A stretch of 64,000 nucleotides of DNA from Anaerococcus ihuae (GCF_928368155.1 NZ_CAKMRU010000003.1:124001-188000); one strand, 5' to 3'. Positions 17,015-26,808 are shown, numbered from the stretch's first letter. The notes: generated by a model not told the origin, from the sequence alone. A program made the numbers and translations.

Positions 17015-18835
17015 TTATTCTACCGTTACTGATTTCGCTAAATTTCTAGGCTTATCAACATCAAGTCCTTTTGCACATGAAACATAATATGCCAAAATTT
17101 GTTGAGGAATAACTGATAAAACCGGATAAAGTGGATCAATTGTTTGTGGAAGTTCGAAATTAAAGTTGGAAATTTCTTTCAAATGGTCATCTTTTTTTGA
17201 AATTGAGAAGATATTTGCTCCTCTTGAGATAATTTCTTTTACATTTGATATGGTTTTTTCCATTATATTTTCTTGACTTGCAACTACCACAACAGGAGTT
17301 CCATTTTCAATTAAAGCAATGGTTCCATGTTTTAATTCTCCCGCTGCCAAGGCTTCTGAATGAATGTATGAAACTTCTTTTAGTTTCAAAGACCCTTCGA
17401 TTACAGATTTATAATCAAGACCACGACCTATATAAAACATAGAATTAAAATCTTTTATCTCTTTTGCGTAAGTTTTTATTTTCTCGCTCTCACCCAAAAC
17501 TTCCTTGATTTTTTCAGGAATTTTTTTCATTTCTGAAATTATTTCCTTGTATTTTTCTTCATCAATTGTTCCAAGTTTTAAAGAAAAATCTAAGGCGAGC
17601 ATGTAAAGAGAAATAATTTGTGTTGTGTAGGCCTTGGTTGATGCAACTGCAATTTCTGGTCCTGCATAACAATAAATTGTTTTGTCAGCCTCCCTATCAA
17701 GAGATGAAGCTACAACATTTGTCAAAACTAAAGTCTTTGCACCATTAATCTTACCAAGTCTTAAAGCTGCAAGAGTATCTGCAGTTTCCCCAGATTGGCT
17801 TACCAAAATTATCAAAGTATTTTCATCAATAAAAGGATCATTGTACCTAAATTCACTTGCTATATCACAAATTACAGGAATTTTTGCAAATTTTTCAAAG
17901 GCATAGGCCCCAACAAGACCCGCATGGTAGGCAGTTCCACAAGCAACTATATAAATTTTCTTGAAATTTTTAATCTCATCAAGAGAAAATGAATTTTCTT
18001 TAAAATCAACCCTATCACCAGTCATTTTAAATCTGATTGTATCTGCAATTGCCTTTGGTTGGTCAAAAATTTCTTTAATCATAAAATGATCAAAACCTTC
18101 TTTGGTTGAATCTTCAAAAGAAAAATCAACTTTTGAAATTTCTCTTTGAATTTTTTGGAAATTTCTGTCATAAATTTCGTAAGAATCTCCCTTAATATCA
18201 ACCAAATCTCCATTTTCAAGATAAATTACATCTTTTGTGTATTTTATTATTGAAGGAAGGTCGCTTGCTGCAAGGATTCCATCATTAGTTTTTCCCAAAA
18301 CAAGTGGACTTTCTTCCCTTAAAACTATAAGTCTATCACTTTCGTCTTGGCACAAAATCCCAAGAGCAAAAGATCCTCTCAAGTCATTTTTTGCTTTTTT
18401 TACAGCCTCTAAAATGTCACCATCATAATATTTTTCAATCAAAACAGCAATAACTTCTGTATCAGTATCAGACTTGAAATTATAACCTTCTTTTTTAAGA
18501 TTTTCTTTAAGCTCATTATAATTTTCAATAATTCCATTATGAACAACAGAAATTTTCCCATTATTTGAAAGATGTGGGTGAGAATTTATATCTGAAGGGC
18601 CTCCGTGAGTTGCCCATCTAATATGGCCAATTCCGATATTTCCCTCAATAGGATTTTTTGAAAGCTCATCTTTTAAAACTTTTACCTTGCCGCTTTTTTT
18701 GACAGTTTTAATTATACCCTGATCGATAAGGGAAATTCCCGCCGAATCGTATCCCCTATATTCAAGTCTTTCAAGACCATCCATAATAATTTCTCTAGCT
18801 TTAAGCCTTCCCTTATAACATACTATTCCGCACAT
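17015..18835 (-). CDS. glmS: Glutamine--fructose-6-phosphate aminotransferase (isomerizing)
   Basis: A 606-residue enzyme making glucosamine-6-phosphate from fructose-6-phosphate and glutamine, the entry to cell-wall amino sugars. The N-terminus MCGIVCYKG gives the catalytic Cys after Met removal. IGHIRWATHGGPSDINSHPH and the glutaminase domain are followed by two SIS domains, with ILVSQSGETADTLAALR and KLKEVSYIHSEALAAGELKHG. The C-terminus DKPRNLAKSVTVE is the family hallmark. A glmS ribozyme occupies the leader, so expression falls when the product accumulates. RBS AGGAGG lies five bases from the ATG. Confidence 0.98.
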   Translation of the reverse strand: MCGIVCYKGRLKAREIIMDGLERLEYRGYDSAGISLIDQGIIKTVKKSGKVKVLKDELSKNPIEGNIGIGHIRWATHGGPSDINSHPHLSNNGKISVVHNGIIENYNELKENLKKEGYNFKSDTDTEVIAVLIEKYYDGDILEAVKKAKNDLRGSFALGILCQDESDRLIVLREESPLVLGKTNDGILAASDLPSIIKYTKDVIYLENGDLVDIKGDSYEIYDRNFQKIQREISKVDFSFEDSTKEGFDHFMIKEIFDQPKAIADTIRFKMTGDRVDFKENSFSLDEIKNFKKIYIVACGTAYHAGLVGAYAFEKFAKIPVICDIASEFRYNDPFIDENTLIILVSQSGETADTLAALRLGKINGAKTLVLTNVVASSLDREADKTIYCYAGPEIAVASTKAYTTQIISLYMLALDFSLKLGTIDEEKYKEIISEMKKIPEKIKEVLGESEKIKTYAKEIKDFNSMFYIGRGLDYKSVIEGSLKLKEVSYIHSEALAAGELKHGTIALIENGTPVVVVASQENIMEKTISNVKEIISRGANIFSISKKDDHLKEISNFNFELPQTIDPLYPVLSVIPQQILAYYVSCAKGLDVDKPRNLAKSVTVE

Positions 18836-18859
18836 AGTATCCTCCTAATATTAAATTTT

Positions 18860-18995
18860 AGAGGTATCACTTTATTTTCTTTGTCATAAGAATTGCTTCT
18901 TATTTTTGTTAAATACTGAGCCTGTGAAAGCTTTGGAGCACCCGCCGAATTTTCGATAACCCCATTCCTCGTCATCCCAAAGGGATCTGGCGCTT
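18860..18995 (-). ncRNA. glmS ribozyme (glucosamine-6-phosphate-activated self-cleaving leader)
   Basis: On the minus strand the leader reads AAGCGCCAGA, a short hairpin CCCTTTGGG, then GATGACGAGG, GGTTATCGAAAATTCGGCGG and GTGCTCC. These are the conserved P1, P2 and pseudoknot segments of the glmS ribozyme. Cleavage is expected just 5' of GCGCC, between positions 18994 and 18993. It lies about 160 bases upstream of glmS. A TATAAT -10 candidate is at 19019-19024. Confidence 0.95.
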
Positions 18996-19179
18996 ATTAT
19001 ATTTTTACCTCGTGATTCATTATATAATAAAATTATGATTAAATAAAGTATTTGTAAAATAATTAGCTAAATCCGCATCAAAAATTTACATATTTTTTCT
19101 TAATTTTTATATTTCTTTACATATACCTTACAATTGAGTGAAATAATAAAGTAAAGCTATGCTCTGGAGGTTTATAATT

Positions 19180-19890
19180 ATGAAAAATAACATTTTATCC
19201 ATTGATTCATTGAAATCATGGTATGAAAAAGATAATCTCATCTTAAAAGATGTAAGTTTTGAAATCAAGGAAAATGAAAATCTTGCCTTAGTTGGGGCAA
19301 ATGGCTCTGGAAAGACTACTATGATTAAGACAATAATGAACATCCACCCTGATTTTTCCATAGAAAAGATGATTTTTTCTGATAAAGAATCTTCCTTTTC
19401 TGATAAAAATTTTAAGAAAAATAGGATAGCAGTCTTTTCTGAAGATTCTTCTTTTAGGTATTGGACCTTTGAGGAATACAAAAACTTTCTACATAAGTCT
19501 TATAATAAGAAGGAAGATAAGGACTTTATAGACTATATGGTAGAGGGATTTTCTTTCAAAGAACACTATGATAAGGCTTGTAAAGATTTATCCATGGGTA
19601 ACAAGAAGAAGTTTTTTACTATAGCAGCCCTTTCTTTAAAGCTTCCTTTGGTTTTTTTAGATGAACCTGTAGATGGGCTTGATTTTGAATCCACTGACTT
19701 TTTATACAAAATAATTAGAGACTACAAAAAATACGGTTCAATCTTCATGTCAACTCACATATTAGAAAGTATTAACGAATCTTGCGACAGTCTTGTCTTA
19801 CTTAAGGATGGAATACTTTCAGACAAAAAAATCTTAGAAGATGACCTTGATATGGAAGATATTATGAAAGTTTTTAGGAGCAAGTCATGA
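19180..19890 (+). CDS. ABC transporter ATP-binding protein
   Basis: A 236-residue ATPase of the ABC-2 (CcmA/BcrA-like) type. Walker A is LVGANGSGKTTM (about 35-46), the signature is degenerate (DLSMGNKKKF instead of LSGGQ) and Walker B is PLVFLDEPVDGLD. The switch His lies in FMSTHILES. The start at 19180 is preceded by GGAGG nine bases upstream; seven extra codons in the longer frame lack a ribosome site. It overlaps the permease gene by 4 bases. Substrate is unknown; such small two-gene exporters often remove peptides or antibiotics. Confidence 0.9.
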   Translation: MKNNILSIDSLKSWYEKDNLILKDVSFEIKENENLALVGANGSGKTTMIKTIMNIHPDFSIEKMIFSDKESSFSDKNFKKNRIAVFSEDSSFRYWTFEEYKNFLHKSYNKKEDKDFIDYMVEGFSFKEHYDKACKDLSMGNKKKFFTIAALSLKLPLVFLDEPVDGLDFESTDFLYKIIRDYKKYGSIFMSTHILESINESCDSLVLLKDGILSDKKILEDDLDMEDIMKVFRSKS

Positions 19891-21014
19891 CTCGTGTATT
19901 TCTTAAAGATATGCTAGATAAGAAGACTATTGGTACATACATAATATTTTTAGTACTTTTTTATGTGGAAGGAGACTATCTTTTAGAAAGAGAGCTTGAT
20001 ATTTTTAAAATTGATCTTGGAATAAGGTTTGTATTTTTTATCTCCTTTGCCCTAATGACTACAGTATATTTTTTCATAAAATCATATACTGGAAGTGATA
20101 AAATCCTGCCCTACTATGCCCTAATATATGATAGAAAAGATGTAAATTTAAGCTTACTTATGGCTTTAATCATAGATTCTATCTTTAGAAAGCTATCCTT
20201 TATTTTTATCTTTCTATACCTATCTAGGTCGTATTATTTAACTTATATTTTCATATTTATAAGTGTAATAATAGTATGTAGTCTATCTTTGGTTATGAAT
20301 GCTACAAATGTTGAAAAAATCAAGAAAGTTTTCTTTATTCTTATAGGTTTTGCCTTAATAGCTTCTTTATACCCACTTAATCAAATCTTAGAAAATCCTT
20401 TACACATACTACTTATCTACTTATGCTTAAGCCTTATATATATTTTTTTAGTTTATAAAGTTTACTTTTCTTCATGCTTTATAAACAGTAAAAATGACAG
20501 TCTAATAAAGGGTTTTAATATAGGTAATTATTTTCTTAAATTTATACTTTCAGAAAGAGTTTACCTTATTAATACGCTTTTTATCATAATCTTAATAGTA
20601 GTAGTTTCCCTACTTTTACCAAGTCCAATAAACATGGCACTCGCCTTTGCAGTAGCTACTATAAACTCGCCTCTTTTATCAATATTTTCAACAGAAAAAG
20701 GACTAAGAGTTTACGAAAAAGCACTTCCAGATACATATATAAGCCTAAGAAGACAGTATCTTACTATACTTATTATATATTTCTTATTTGTAAATTGCTT
20801 AGTGCTTGTATTAAACATTAATAATTTAAATATAAAACTTATTTCAGTTTTTCTAATAGTAAATATCCTTGATATAAGTATTTCATATATCTTAGAGAAA
20901 AAATTTACTATAAGCGAGAAAAAAACTGATATGGCTGTATGGAAGTCACCTAGAAAGTACATACTTTCAGTTATAGTTTTTATCATAAGTTTTCTAGGAC
21001 TTTCAATAATTTAA
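19887..21014 (+). CDS. ABC-2-type permease, multi-pass membrane protein
   Basis: A 375-residue hydrophobic protein with about ten predicted membrane helices. It overlaps the ATPase gene by 4 bases (ATGA) and must be its membrane partner. No conserved substrate motif is recognised. A 53-residue membrane peptide gene follows after 14 bases. Base composition is like the neighbourhood. Function in export is inferred from pairing. Confidence 0.82.
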   Translation: MTRVFLKDMLDKKTIGTYIIFLVLFYVEGDYLLERELDIFKIDLGIRFVFFISFALMTTVYFFIKSYTGSDKILPYYALIYDRKDVNLSLLMALIIDSIFRKLSFIFIFLYLSRSYYLTYIFIFISVIIVCSLSLVMNATNVEKIKKVFFILIGFALIASLYPLNQILENPLHILLIYLCLSLIYIFLVYKVYFSSCFINSKNDSLIKGFNIGNYFLKFILSERVYLINTLFIIILIVVVSLLLPSPINMALAFAVATINSPLLSIFSTEKGLRVYEKALPDTYISLRRQYLTILIIYFLFVNCLVLVLNINNLNIKLISVFLIVNILDISISYILEKKFTISEKKTDMAVWKSPRKYILSVIVFIISFLGLSII

Positions 21015-21028
21015 GAAAGGAGTGAATT

Positions 21029-21190
21029 ATGAAAAATATTTTTAGAATTGGTATGGTAATTTTGTGTGCAGTAATAGCTTTTATCTGCTTTAGAAGAAAT
21101 GATATGGTTTTTGCAGTAATAAGTGCAATCTTTGGTATCTTATTTGCATATAAAATGGTTAGTGATAACAATAAAGAAGTAAATAAATAA
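21029..21190 (+). CDS. 53-residue two-helix membrane peptide downstream of the ABC exporter
   Basis: MKNIFRIGMVILCAVIAFIC is followed by a short FRRND loop, a second helix and a polar tail ending KEVNK. AAAGGAGTGAATT precedes the ATG, giving a good ribosome site. It lies 14 bases after the permease stop and directly before a strong terminator, so it is the third gene of the operon. Size suggests an exporter subunit, an immunity-like peptide or a small membrane regulator. No family is recognised. Confidence 0.75.
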   Translation: MKNIFRIGMVILCAVIAFICFRRNDMVFAVISAIFGILFAYKMVSDNNKEVNK

Positions 21191-21195
21191 ATCAG

Positions 21196-21229
21196 AAGCT
21201 GTGTTTCTATTTTGAAACGCAGCTTTTTA
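21196..21229 (+). terminator. Terminator of the ABC exporter operon
   Basis: AAGCTGTGTTTC pairs with GAAACGCAGCTT (one G-U pair) around a 6-base loop, followed by TTTAATTT on the plus strand. Confidence 0.85.
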
Positions 21230-21610
21230 ATTTAAACTTTGATTTGAATTAAATTTATCTAAGATTTAAAAAATTATAAAGTTTAGGTATATACTGCTAT
21301 AAAGTACTTCTATTTAATTTGAAGTATGACATTTTTATCTGAACATATACTTTATTTATATCTCCTATAAAGATCTAACCTAAAACTCAAATAATACAAG
21401 TCTAAAATTTTAGAAACTTTCATATAATATTTTTATAACCTTTATTAAATTTATCTTCACTAGCTTTTATTAAATTTACTAATCAATAATCTTAGATAAA
21501 AGCTTAATTTCTAAATTATTCATTACTAACTATAAAAGTTTTACTAAATTGATTAAGCTTAAAAACTTGTATACAAAGATATAATTTTGAGTTTTATATT
21601 GAATTTTATA
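21230..21610. other. A+T-rich intergenic stretch without a visible gene
   Basis: About 380 bases between two converging terminators. I see no ORF with a ribosome site, no convincing RNA motif and no repeat beyond simple A/T runs. Confidence 0.6.
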
Positions 21611-21642
21611 CAAAAAATAGACCAAGATTTCTCTTGGTCTAT
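21611..21642 (-). terminator. nifJ terminator
   Basis: ATAGACCAAG (21617-21626) pairs perfectly with CTTGGTCTAT (21633-21642). On the minus strand the hairpin is followed by TTTTTTG. It ends the leftward nifJ transcript. Confidence 0.85.
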
Positions 21643-21688
21643 TATAAAACACTTAGTAATTCATATGCTATTTTTAGGATTTATTTTT

Positions 21689-24600
21689 TTATTTATTTTC
21701 CATTTTTTTGTAAGATTCTAATCTTTCTTTTGCAGCTTCTTCAGCTTCTGCATATAATCTATCTGCATCTTCTGGGAAAGCTTTTTTAAGAGAAGCGTAT
21801 CTTACTTCACCTTGTAGGAATTCTTGGAAAGATTCTGTAGGATCTTTACTATCTAGTGTAAATGGATTCTTGCCTTCTTCTTTAAGAAGTGGGTTAAATC
21901 TCCATAAGTGCCAATATCCACTTGCTACAGCTTCTTTTTCTCTTCTTTGAGTCTTGCCCATTCCTGCTTTTAGTCCGTGGTTAATACATGGAGCGTAAGC
22001 AATTATTAGTGATGGACCATGATAAGATTCTGCTTCTTTTATTGCTTTTAATGTTTGAGCTTGGTTTGCTCCCATTGCAACTTGTGCAACGTAAACATAA
22101 CCATAAGTTGTCATCATTAAACCAAGGTCTTTCTTTCTAACTTTTTTACCACTTGCTGCAAATTTTGCTACAGCTGCAAGAGGAGTTGCCTTTGAGCTTT
22201 GTCCACCTGTGTTTGAGTAAACTTCTGTATCAAATACGATAATATTAATGTCATCACCACTTGCAAGAACATGGTCTACTCCAGAAAATCCTATATCATA
22301 AGCCCAACCGTCTCCACCGTAGATCCAAACAGATTTTTTAACTAAATAATCTTTTAGATTTTTAATTCTTTCAATAATCTTGTTGGCTTCTTCGTTGTCA
22401 GTTTCATTTGCTATTAATGATTCAATTTTTATTGCAGCTTTTTTGCTTGCTTCAAAATCATCATTATTTTCTAACCATTCGTTGAATGCATCGTTAAGTG
22501 GTGTAGAAACTTTTAATTCTAAGAATTTTTTCATTAATGTTTCTAATAAGAATTTATTTGATTTTGTTGCAAGAAGCATACCATAACCATATTCTGCTGC
22601 ATCTTCAAATAAGGATGATGCCCAAGCTGGACCTTCTCCGTCTTTGTTTGTGCAATATGGCATTGATGGAACTGATGAACCCCAGATTGATGAACATCCT
22701 GTTGCGTTTGAAATAATTTGATGATCACCGTAAAGTTGGGTGATTAATTTTGCGTATGGTGTTTCTCCACAGCCTGCACATGCACCTGAGAATTCAAGTA
22801 ATGGTTGGCTAAATTGTGAATTTTTAACATTTGTTGGAGCTATTTCATCATTTCTGTATCCAACTTCACCATGAGCAAATTCCCAATTATCTGCTTGTTT
22901 TTCAATTTGTTCATCTATTGGTTTCATAGCTAGGGCTTTCTTTGGAGCTGGACATACGTCAACACAGTTTCCACATCCCATACAATCATATGGTGAAACT
23001 TGGATTCTAAATTCGTATCCTTCAAGTCCTTTGCCTATAGCTTTCTTTGTTTCAAAACCTTCTGGTGCTTTAGCTTTTTGTTCTTCATCTAATAAGAATG
23101 GTCTAATTGTAGCGTGTGGACAAATGTATGAACATTGGTTACATTGGATACAATTATCTATGTTCCATTCTGGAACAAATAAAGCTATACCACGTTTTTC
23201 ATATCTTGAAGTTCCTGACATGTATTGACCATCATCATATGGTAAATATGTTGAAACTGGAAGATCATCTTCTTCTAGGTTTATAATTGGTCTAACCATA
23301 TTTTTGATAAAGTCAGGTTCATTTTCATTTGCACCTTCTCTATCTTCACCAAGGTTTTTCCATTCTTCTTTAACTTTTATTTCTTGTAATTCTTCACTTG
23401 CACGGTCAACTGCTTTGTTGTTCATATCAACAATATCTTGACCTTTCATTCCATAAGATTTTTCTATAGAATCTTTTAGATATTTTATTGCATCATCTAT
23501 TGGTAAAACTTCTGATAGAATAAAGAAAGCTGTTTGGATAACCATGTTTGTTCTGTGTCCAAGGCCTACTTCTTGAGCTATTTTTGAAGCGTTTACTGTG
23601 TAGAATTTAATATTTTTATCTGCAATTTCTTTTAATAGATAATTTGGAATGTGATCTTCTAATTCATCTTCTGACCAAATTGTATTTAATAAGAAAATTC
23701 CGCCTTCTTTTAGGTTTTTAACAAGGTCATATTGTCTTACATAAGCTTGTGGTGAGCATGATACAAAGTCAGCTTCATCTATAAAGTATGCTGCATGGAT
23801 TGGATTTGGTGAAAATCTTAAGTGAGACATTGTTAAACCATTAGATTTTTTAGCATCATAGTCAAAATATCCTTGAGCAAACATATCTGTATTGTCCCCT
23901 ATAATTTTGATAGCAGATTTATTTGCACCAACTGTACCGTCTCCACCATTTCCCCAGAAAATACAACGAGTTGTTTTTCCATCATCAATTACGAAACTTT
24001 CATCAACTTCAAGTGATGTATGAGTTACATCATCATTAATTCCAACTGTGAAGTGATTTTTAGGATTTTCTTTTGCTAGGTTATCAAATACTGATTTTAT
24101 ATGAGCAGGTCTTGTATCTTTTTGTCCAAGTCCATATCTTCCTGCAATTATTTTTGGATTTCTATCAGAATCTGAGAATGCTTCTAATACATCTAGGTAT
24201 AGAGGTTCTCCAGCTGATCCTTTTTCTTTTGTTCTATCTAAAACTGCAATTCTTTCAACTGTTTCTGGAATTGCTTCTAGTAAGTGTTTAGTTGAGAATG
24301 GTCTATAAAGATGTACTTTTACAAGTCCAACTTTTCTTCCAGCTTTGTTTAATTCTTCTACTGTTTGTTGAATTGTATCAGTACCTGAACCCATAGCTAC
24401 AATTATATCAGTAGCATCTTCTGCACCTTCATAATTAAATAATGAATAATTTGTTCCAATTTTTTCATTGATTTTATTCATATAATCAATAACTATTTCT
24501 GGTAGTCCGTTGTAAGCTTTATTTTGAGCTTCAGTTCTTTGGAAATATCCACTCTTTTCAAATACACCACGCATGGTTGGTCTGTGTGGATTTAATGAAT

Positions 24601-25222
24601 CCTTTTTGAAATCGTCAATCGCTTTCCAATCAACCATATCTTCAAATTGATCATAGTCCCAAACATCAATTTTTTGGATTTCGTGACTTGTTCTAAATCC
24701 ATCAAAGAAATTCATAAATGGAACTCTAGCTTTTATAGCTGAAAGGTGAGCTACTGGAGAAAGATCCATAATTTCTTGAACTGAACCTGATGCAAGCATA
24801 GCAAATCCTGTTGCTCTTGCTGCCATTACGTCTTGATGATCGCCATACATGTTGATTGAACATGTTGATAGGGAACGTGCTGCTACATGGAAAACTGCAG
24901 GAAGTCTTTCTCCAGCAATTTTGTACATATCTGGAATCATTAGAAGTAGTCCTTGGCTGGCTGTGTATGTAGATGTAAGTGCTCCAGCTGCAAGGGATCC
25001 GTGAACTGCTCCTGCTGCTCCTGCTTCGTGTTGCATTTCTGTAACAGATACAGGGTTTCCAAATAGATTCAATCTTTCGTTTGCTGCCCATTTGTCAATA
25101 AATTCTGGCATTGGTGAAGATGGAGTTATTGGATAAATAGCTGAAACTTCACTAAAAGCGTAAGAAACATGAGCTGCTGCCGTGTTACCATCCATGGTAA
25201 CTTTTCTTCTCTTTATTGTCAT
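21689..25222 (-). CDS. nifJ: Pyruvate:ferredoxin (flavodoxin) oxidoreductase
   Basis: A 1177-residue single-chain enzyme converting pyruvate and CoA to acetyl-CoA, CO2 and reduced ferredoxin, central to anaerobic energy metabolism. Domain order is complete: N-terminal TPP pyrimidine-binding region (AYAFSEVSAIYPITPSSPM, shown here as ending SSPMPEF), the gamma/CoA region, a two-cluster ferredoxin domain (CIQCNQCSYICPH and CMGCGNCVDVCP, about 690-760), then the TPP-binding beta domain with ACAGCGETPYAKL, NATGCSSIWG, YGGDGWAYDIGF and SNTGGQSSKAT. RBS AAGGAG precedes the start. It is transcribed alone, between two terminators. Confidence 0.98.
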   Translation of the reverse strand: MTIKRRKVTMDGNTAAAHVSYAFSEVSAIYPITPSSPMPEFIDKWAANERLNLFGNPVSVTEMQHEAGAAGAVHGSLAAGALTSTYTASQGLLLMIPDMYKIAGERLPAVFHVAARSLSTCSINMYGDHQDVMAARATGFAMLASGSVQEIMDLSPVAHLSAIKARVPFMNFFDGFRTSHEIQKIDVWDYDQFEDMVDWKAIDDFKKDSLNPHRPTMRGVFEKSGYFQRTEAQNKAYNGLPEIVIDYMNKINEKIGTNYSLFNYEGAEDATDIIVAMGSGTDTIQQTVEELNKAGRKVGLVKVHLYRPFSTKHLLEAIPETVERIAVLDRTKEKGSAGEPLYLDVLEAFSDSDRNPKIIAGRYGLGQKDTRPAHIKSVFDNLAKENPKNHFTVGINDDVTHTSLEVDESFVIDDGKTTRCIFWGNGGDGTVGANKSAIKIIGDNTDMFAQGYFDYDAKKSNGLTMSHLRFSPNPIHAAYFIDEADFVSCSPQAYVRQYDLVKNLKEGGIFLLNTIWSEDELEDHIPNYLLKEIADKNIKFYTVNASKIAQEVGLGHRTNMVIQTAFFILSEVLPIDDAIKYLKDSIEKSYGMKGQDIVDMNNKAVDRASEELQEIKVKEEWKNLGEDREGANENEPDFIKNMVRPIINLEEDDLPVSTYLPYDDGQYMSGTSRYEKRGIALFVPEWNIDNCIQCNQCSYICPHATIRPFLLDEEQKAKAPEGFETKKAIGKGLEGYEFRIQVSPYDCMGCGNCVDVCPAPKKALAMKPIDEQIEKQADNWEFAHGEVGYRNDEIAPTNVKNSQFSQPLLEFSGACAGCGETPYAKLITQLYGDHQIISNATGCSSIWGSSVPSMPYCTNKDGEGPAWASSLFEDAAEYGYGMLLATKSNKFLLETLMKKFLELKVSTPLNDAFNEWLENNDDFEASKKAAIKIESLIANETDNEEANKIIERIKNLKDYLVKKSVWIYGGDGWAYDIGFSGVDHVLASGDDINIIVFDTEVYSNTGGQSSKATPLAAVAKFAASGKKVRKKDLGLMMTTYGYVYVAQVAMGANQAQTLKAIKEAESYHGPSLIIAYAPCINHGLKAGMGKTQRREKEAVASGYWHLWRFNPLLKEEGKNPFTLDSKDPTESFQEFLQGEVRYASLKKAFPEDADRLYAEAEEAAKERLESYKKMENK

Positions 25223-25271
25223 AAAAATACTCCTTTTTAATATTTTTTTTAATGCTTTTTCATAAATTTAG

Positions 25272-25282
25272 TCTTAAGATCA
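25272..25282. promoter_or_regulatory. TCTTAAGATCA motif in the nifJ upstream region
   Basis: The 11-base string is identical to part of a 12-bp palindrome at the symporter promoter (26587-26597). It lies about 50 bases upstream of the nifJ start, between the bidirectional terminator and the gene, where the nifJ promoter should be. Confidence 0.4.
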
Positions 25283-25290
25283 TAAGCTCA

Positions 25291-25318
25291 AAAATAGAAC
25301 TCAAAAGAGTTCTATTTT
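25291..25318. terminator. Terminator after the DAACS symporter gene
   Basis: AAAATAGAACTC pairs perfectly with GAGTTCTATTTT around AAAA. The stem has A/T runs on both sides, and on the minus strand it ends in TTTTTGAGC. It separates symporter and nifJ transcripts. Confidence 0.82.
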
Positions 25319-25328
25319 TTATTGCTTT

Positions 25329-26552
25329 TTATTGCTTAACTAATTCGTCAATGTATTCAGCATTTGCTGCTGGATCTAGTTTAAATCCTGAGATTTTATT
25401 AACTATACAAGCTATAGCAGCATCACCTGTGATGTTACATGCTGTACCAAATGAGTCTTGGGCAACATATAATGCGATGATTAAAGCTGTCATAGGTTCT
25501 GTAAATCCAAGCATAGATTGAAGAATACCTAGTGCTGCCATTACTGCTCCTCCTGGAACTCCAGGTGCTGCTACCATTGTAACACCTAGCATGAGGATGA
25601 ATGGGAACATGTGTTGGAATCCTACATCTGATCCATTAAGCATAAGAATTGATAATGAACAAGATGTCAATGTGATTGTTGAACCTGATAAGTGGATTGT
25701 TGCACAAAGAGGAATTACAAAGTCTGCTATACCTTTGTTTACACCTAATTTATAAGTTTGGTTAAGTGTAACTGGGATTGTTGCTGCAGATGATTGAGTT
25801 CCTATAGCTGTCATGTAAGCTGGAATCATAGTCTTGATTTTTGAGAATGGATTTCCACCTGACATTGAACTTGCAATTGTAAATTGTGCAGTAATTGTTA
25901 GATAATGTAGTATCAATACCATTATAAATACTCTAGCAAATACTGATAATACAACTGCTACAGTTCCTTCATAAGCCATGTTTGCAAAAATACCACAAAT
26001 GTGGAATGGTAATAATGGAATTACAACATTTGAAATCAATTTTGTAATAATATCAGAGAATTCATGAACTGCTTTTTTTAGAACTTCAGCTTTAGCTGCT
26101 GCTATACCAACACCCAAAATAAATGAAATTATAAGTGCTGTTGTAACAGAAAATACTGGATCCATTGGTGATTCAAATATTTTTTCTAGAGCCTTACCTG
26201 AGTTTTTCTCTGGATCAAATGAGATTGCTCCCTTTTTAATAAAGTTAGGAAGAACAACGCTGCCTACAAAATATGTAATAGTTCCAAAGATAACGGTTGA
26301 CAAATATGCAATACCTGCTGTTATTGCTAGTGTCTTTCCTGCTGAGTCTCCTAGATCTGCTATACCTGGGATTACAAATCCCATGATGATAAGTGGAATA
26401 ACAAAACCTAAGAAGTTGCCAAATAGACCATTAAAAGTGATTAGTAATCTAACAAGGATTTTTAAAATGTCAACTTTTTGACCTGCAAGTCCTATTAGAA
26501 TACCTAGAATGATTGCAATAATTAGTCTTGGCAATAAACCTAGTTTCTTCAT
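25329..26552 (-). CDS. Dicarboxylate/amino acid:cation symporter (DAACS family)
   Basis: A 407-residue secondary transporter with about eight membrane helices and two re-entrant loops. The family signature is AIGTQSSAATIPVTLNQTYK (about 250-269), matching the serine-rich hairpin of GltP/SstT proteins, and GGAVMAALGIL and DSFGTACNITGDAA mark the substrate and Na+ sites (Asp and Asn in the last helix). Probable substrates are glutamate, aspartate, serine or C4-dicarboxylates. It is a single-gene unit with its own promoter carrying a palindrome at the transcription start. Confidence 0.93.
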   Translation of the reverse strand: MKKLGLLPRLIIAIILGILIGLAGQKVDILKILVRLLITFNGLFGNFLGFVIPLIIMGFVIPGIADLGDSAGKTLAITAGIAYLSTVIFGTITYFVGSVVLPNFIKKGAISFDPEKNSGKALEKIFESPMDPVFSVTTALIISFILGVGIAAAKAEVLKKAVHEFSDIITKLISNVVIPLLPFHICGIFANMAYEGTVAVVLSVFARVFIMVLILHYLTITAQFTIASSMSGGNPFSKIKTMIPAYMTAIGTQSSAATIPVTLNQTYKLGVNKGIADFVIPLCATIHLSGSTITLTSCSLSILMLNGSDVGFQHMFPFILMLGVTMVAAPGVPGGAVMAALGILQSMLGFTEPMTALIIALYVAQDSFGTACNITGDAAIACIVNKISGFKLDPAANAEYIDELVKQ

Positions 26553-26584
26553 TTCTATTTTTCCTCCTTGAAATGAATAATATT

Positions 26585-26597
26585 GATCTTAAGATCA
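26585..26597. promoter_or_regulatory. 12-bp perfect palindrome GATCTTAAGATC at the symporter transcription start
   Basis: The palindrome occupies about +1 to +12 of the transcript predicted from the promoter at 26603-26631, a classic repressor position. Its core is repeated upstream of nifJ (25272-25282). The regulator is not encoded nearby. Confidence 0.5.
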
Positions 26598-26602
26598 CCT
26601 AA

Positions 26603-26631
26603 ATAATATCAGTTTTACGTTTTCATGTCAA
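26603..26631 (-). promoter_or_regulatory. Sigma-A promoter of the DAACS symporter
   Basis: On the minus strand TTGACA (26626-26631) and TATTAT (26603-26608) are separated by 17 bases. The stretch 26640-26800 beyond it shows no gene. Confidence 0.8.
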
Positions 26632-26808
26632 CATTTTCATAGTTTTTTTAAATTTTCTTTAAAAACCAAATGAATAATGTTATTTTTTTATTTAAGATCC
26701 TAGGTTTAGAGCTTTTATTTAAAAATAAAATCCTTGATTTTTCCTCTTAAATATCAATCTAAATTATTTTTTGGTATTGTTTTCCTATATTGATATAAAT
26801 ATTCATAT

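Noticed and set aside
21230-21610. Possible small RNA or short gene in the gap before nifJ
   Set aside because: Only A/T-rich sequence with weak dyads; no promoter-terminator pair or coding frame with a ribosome site.
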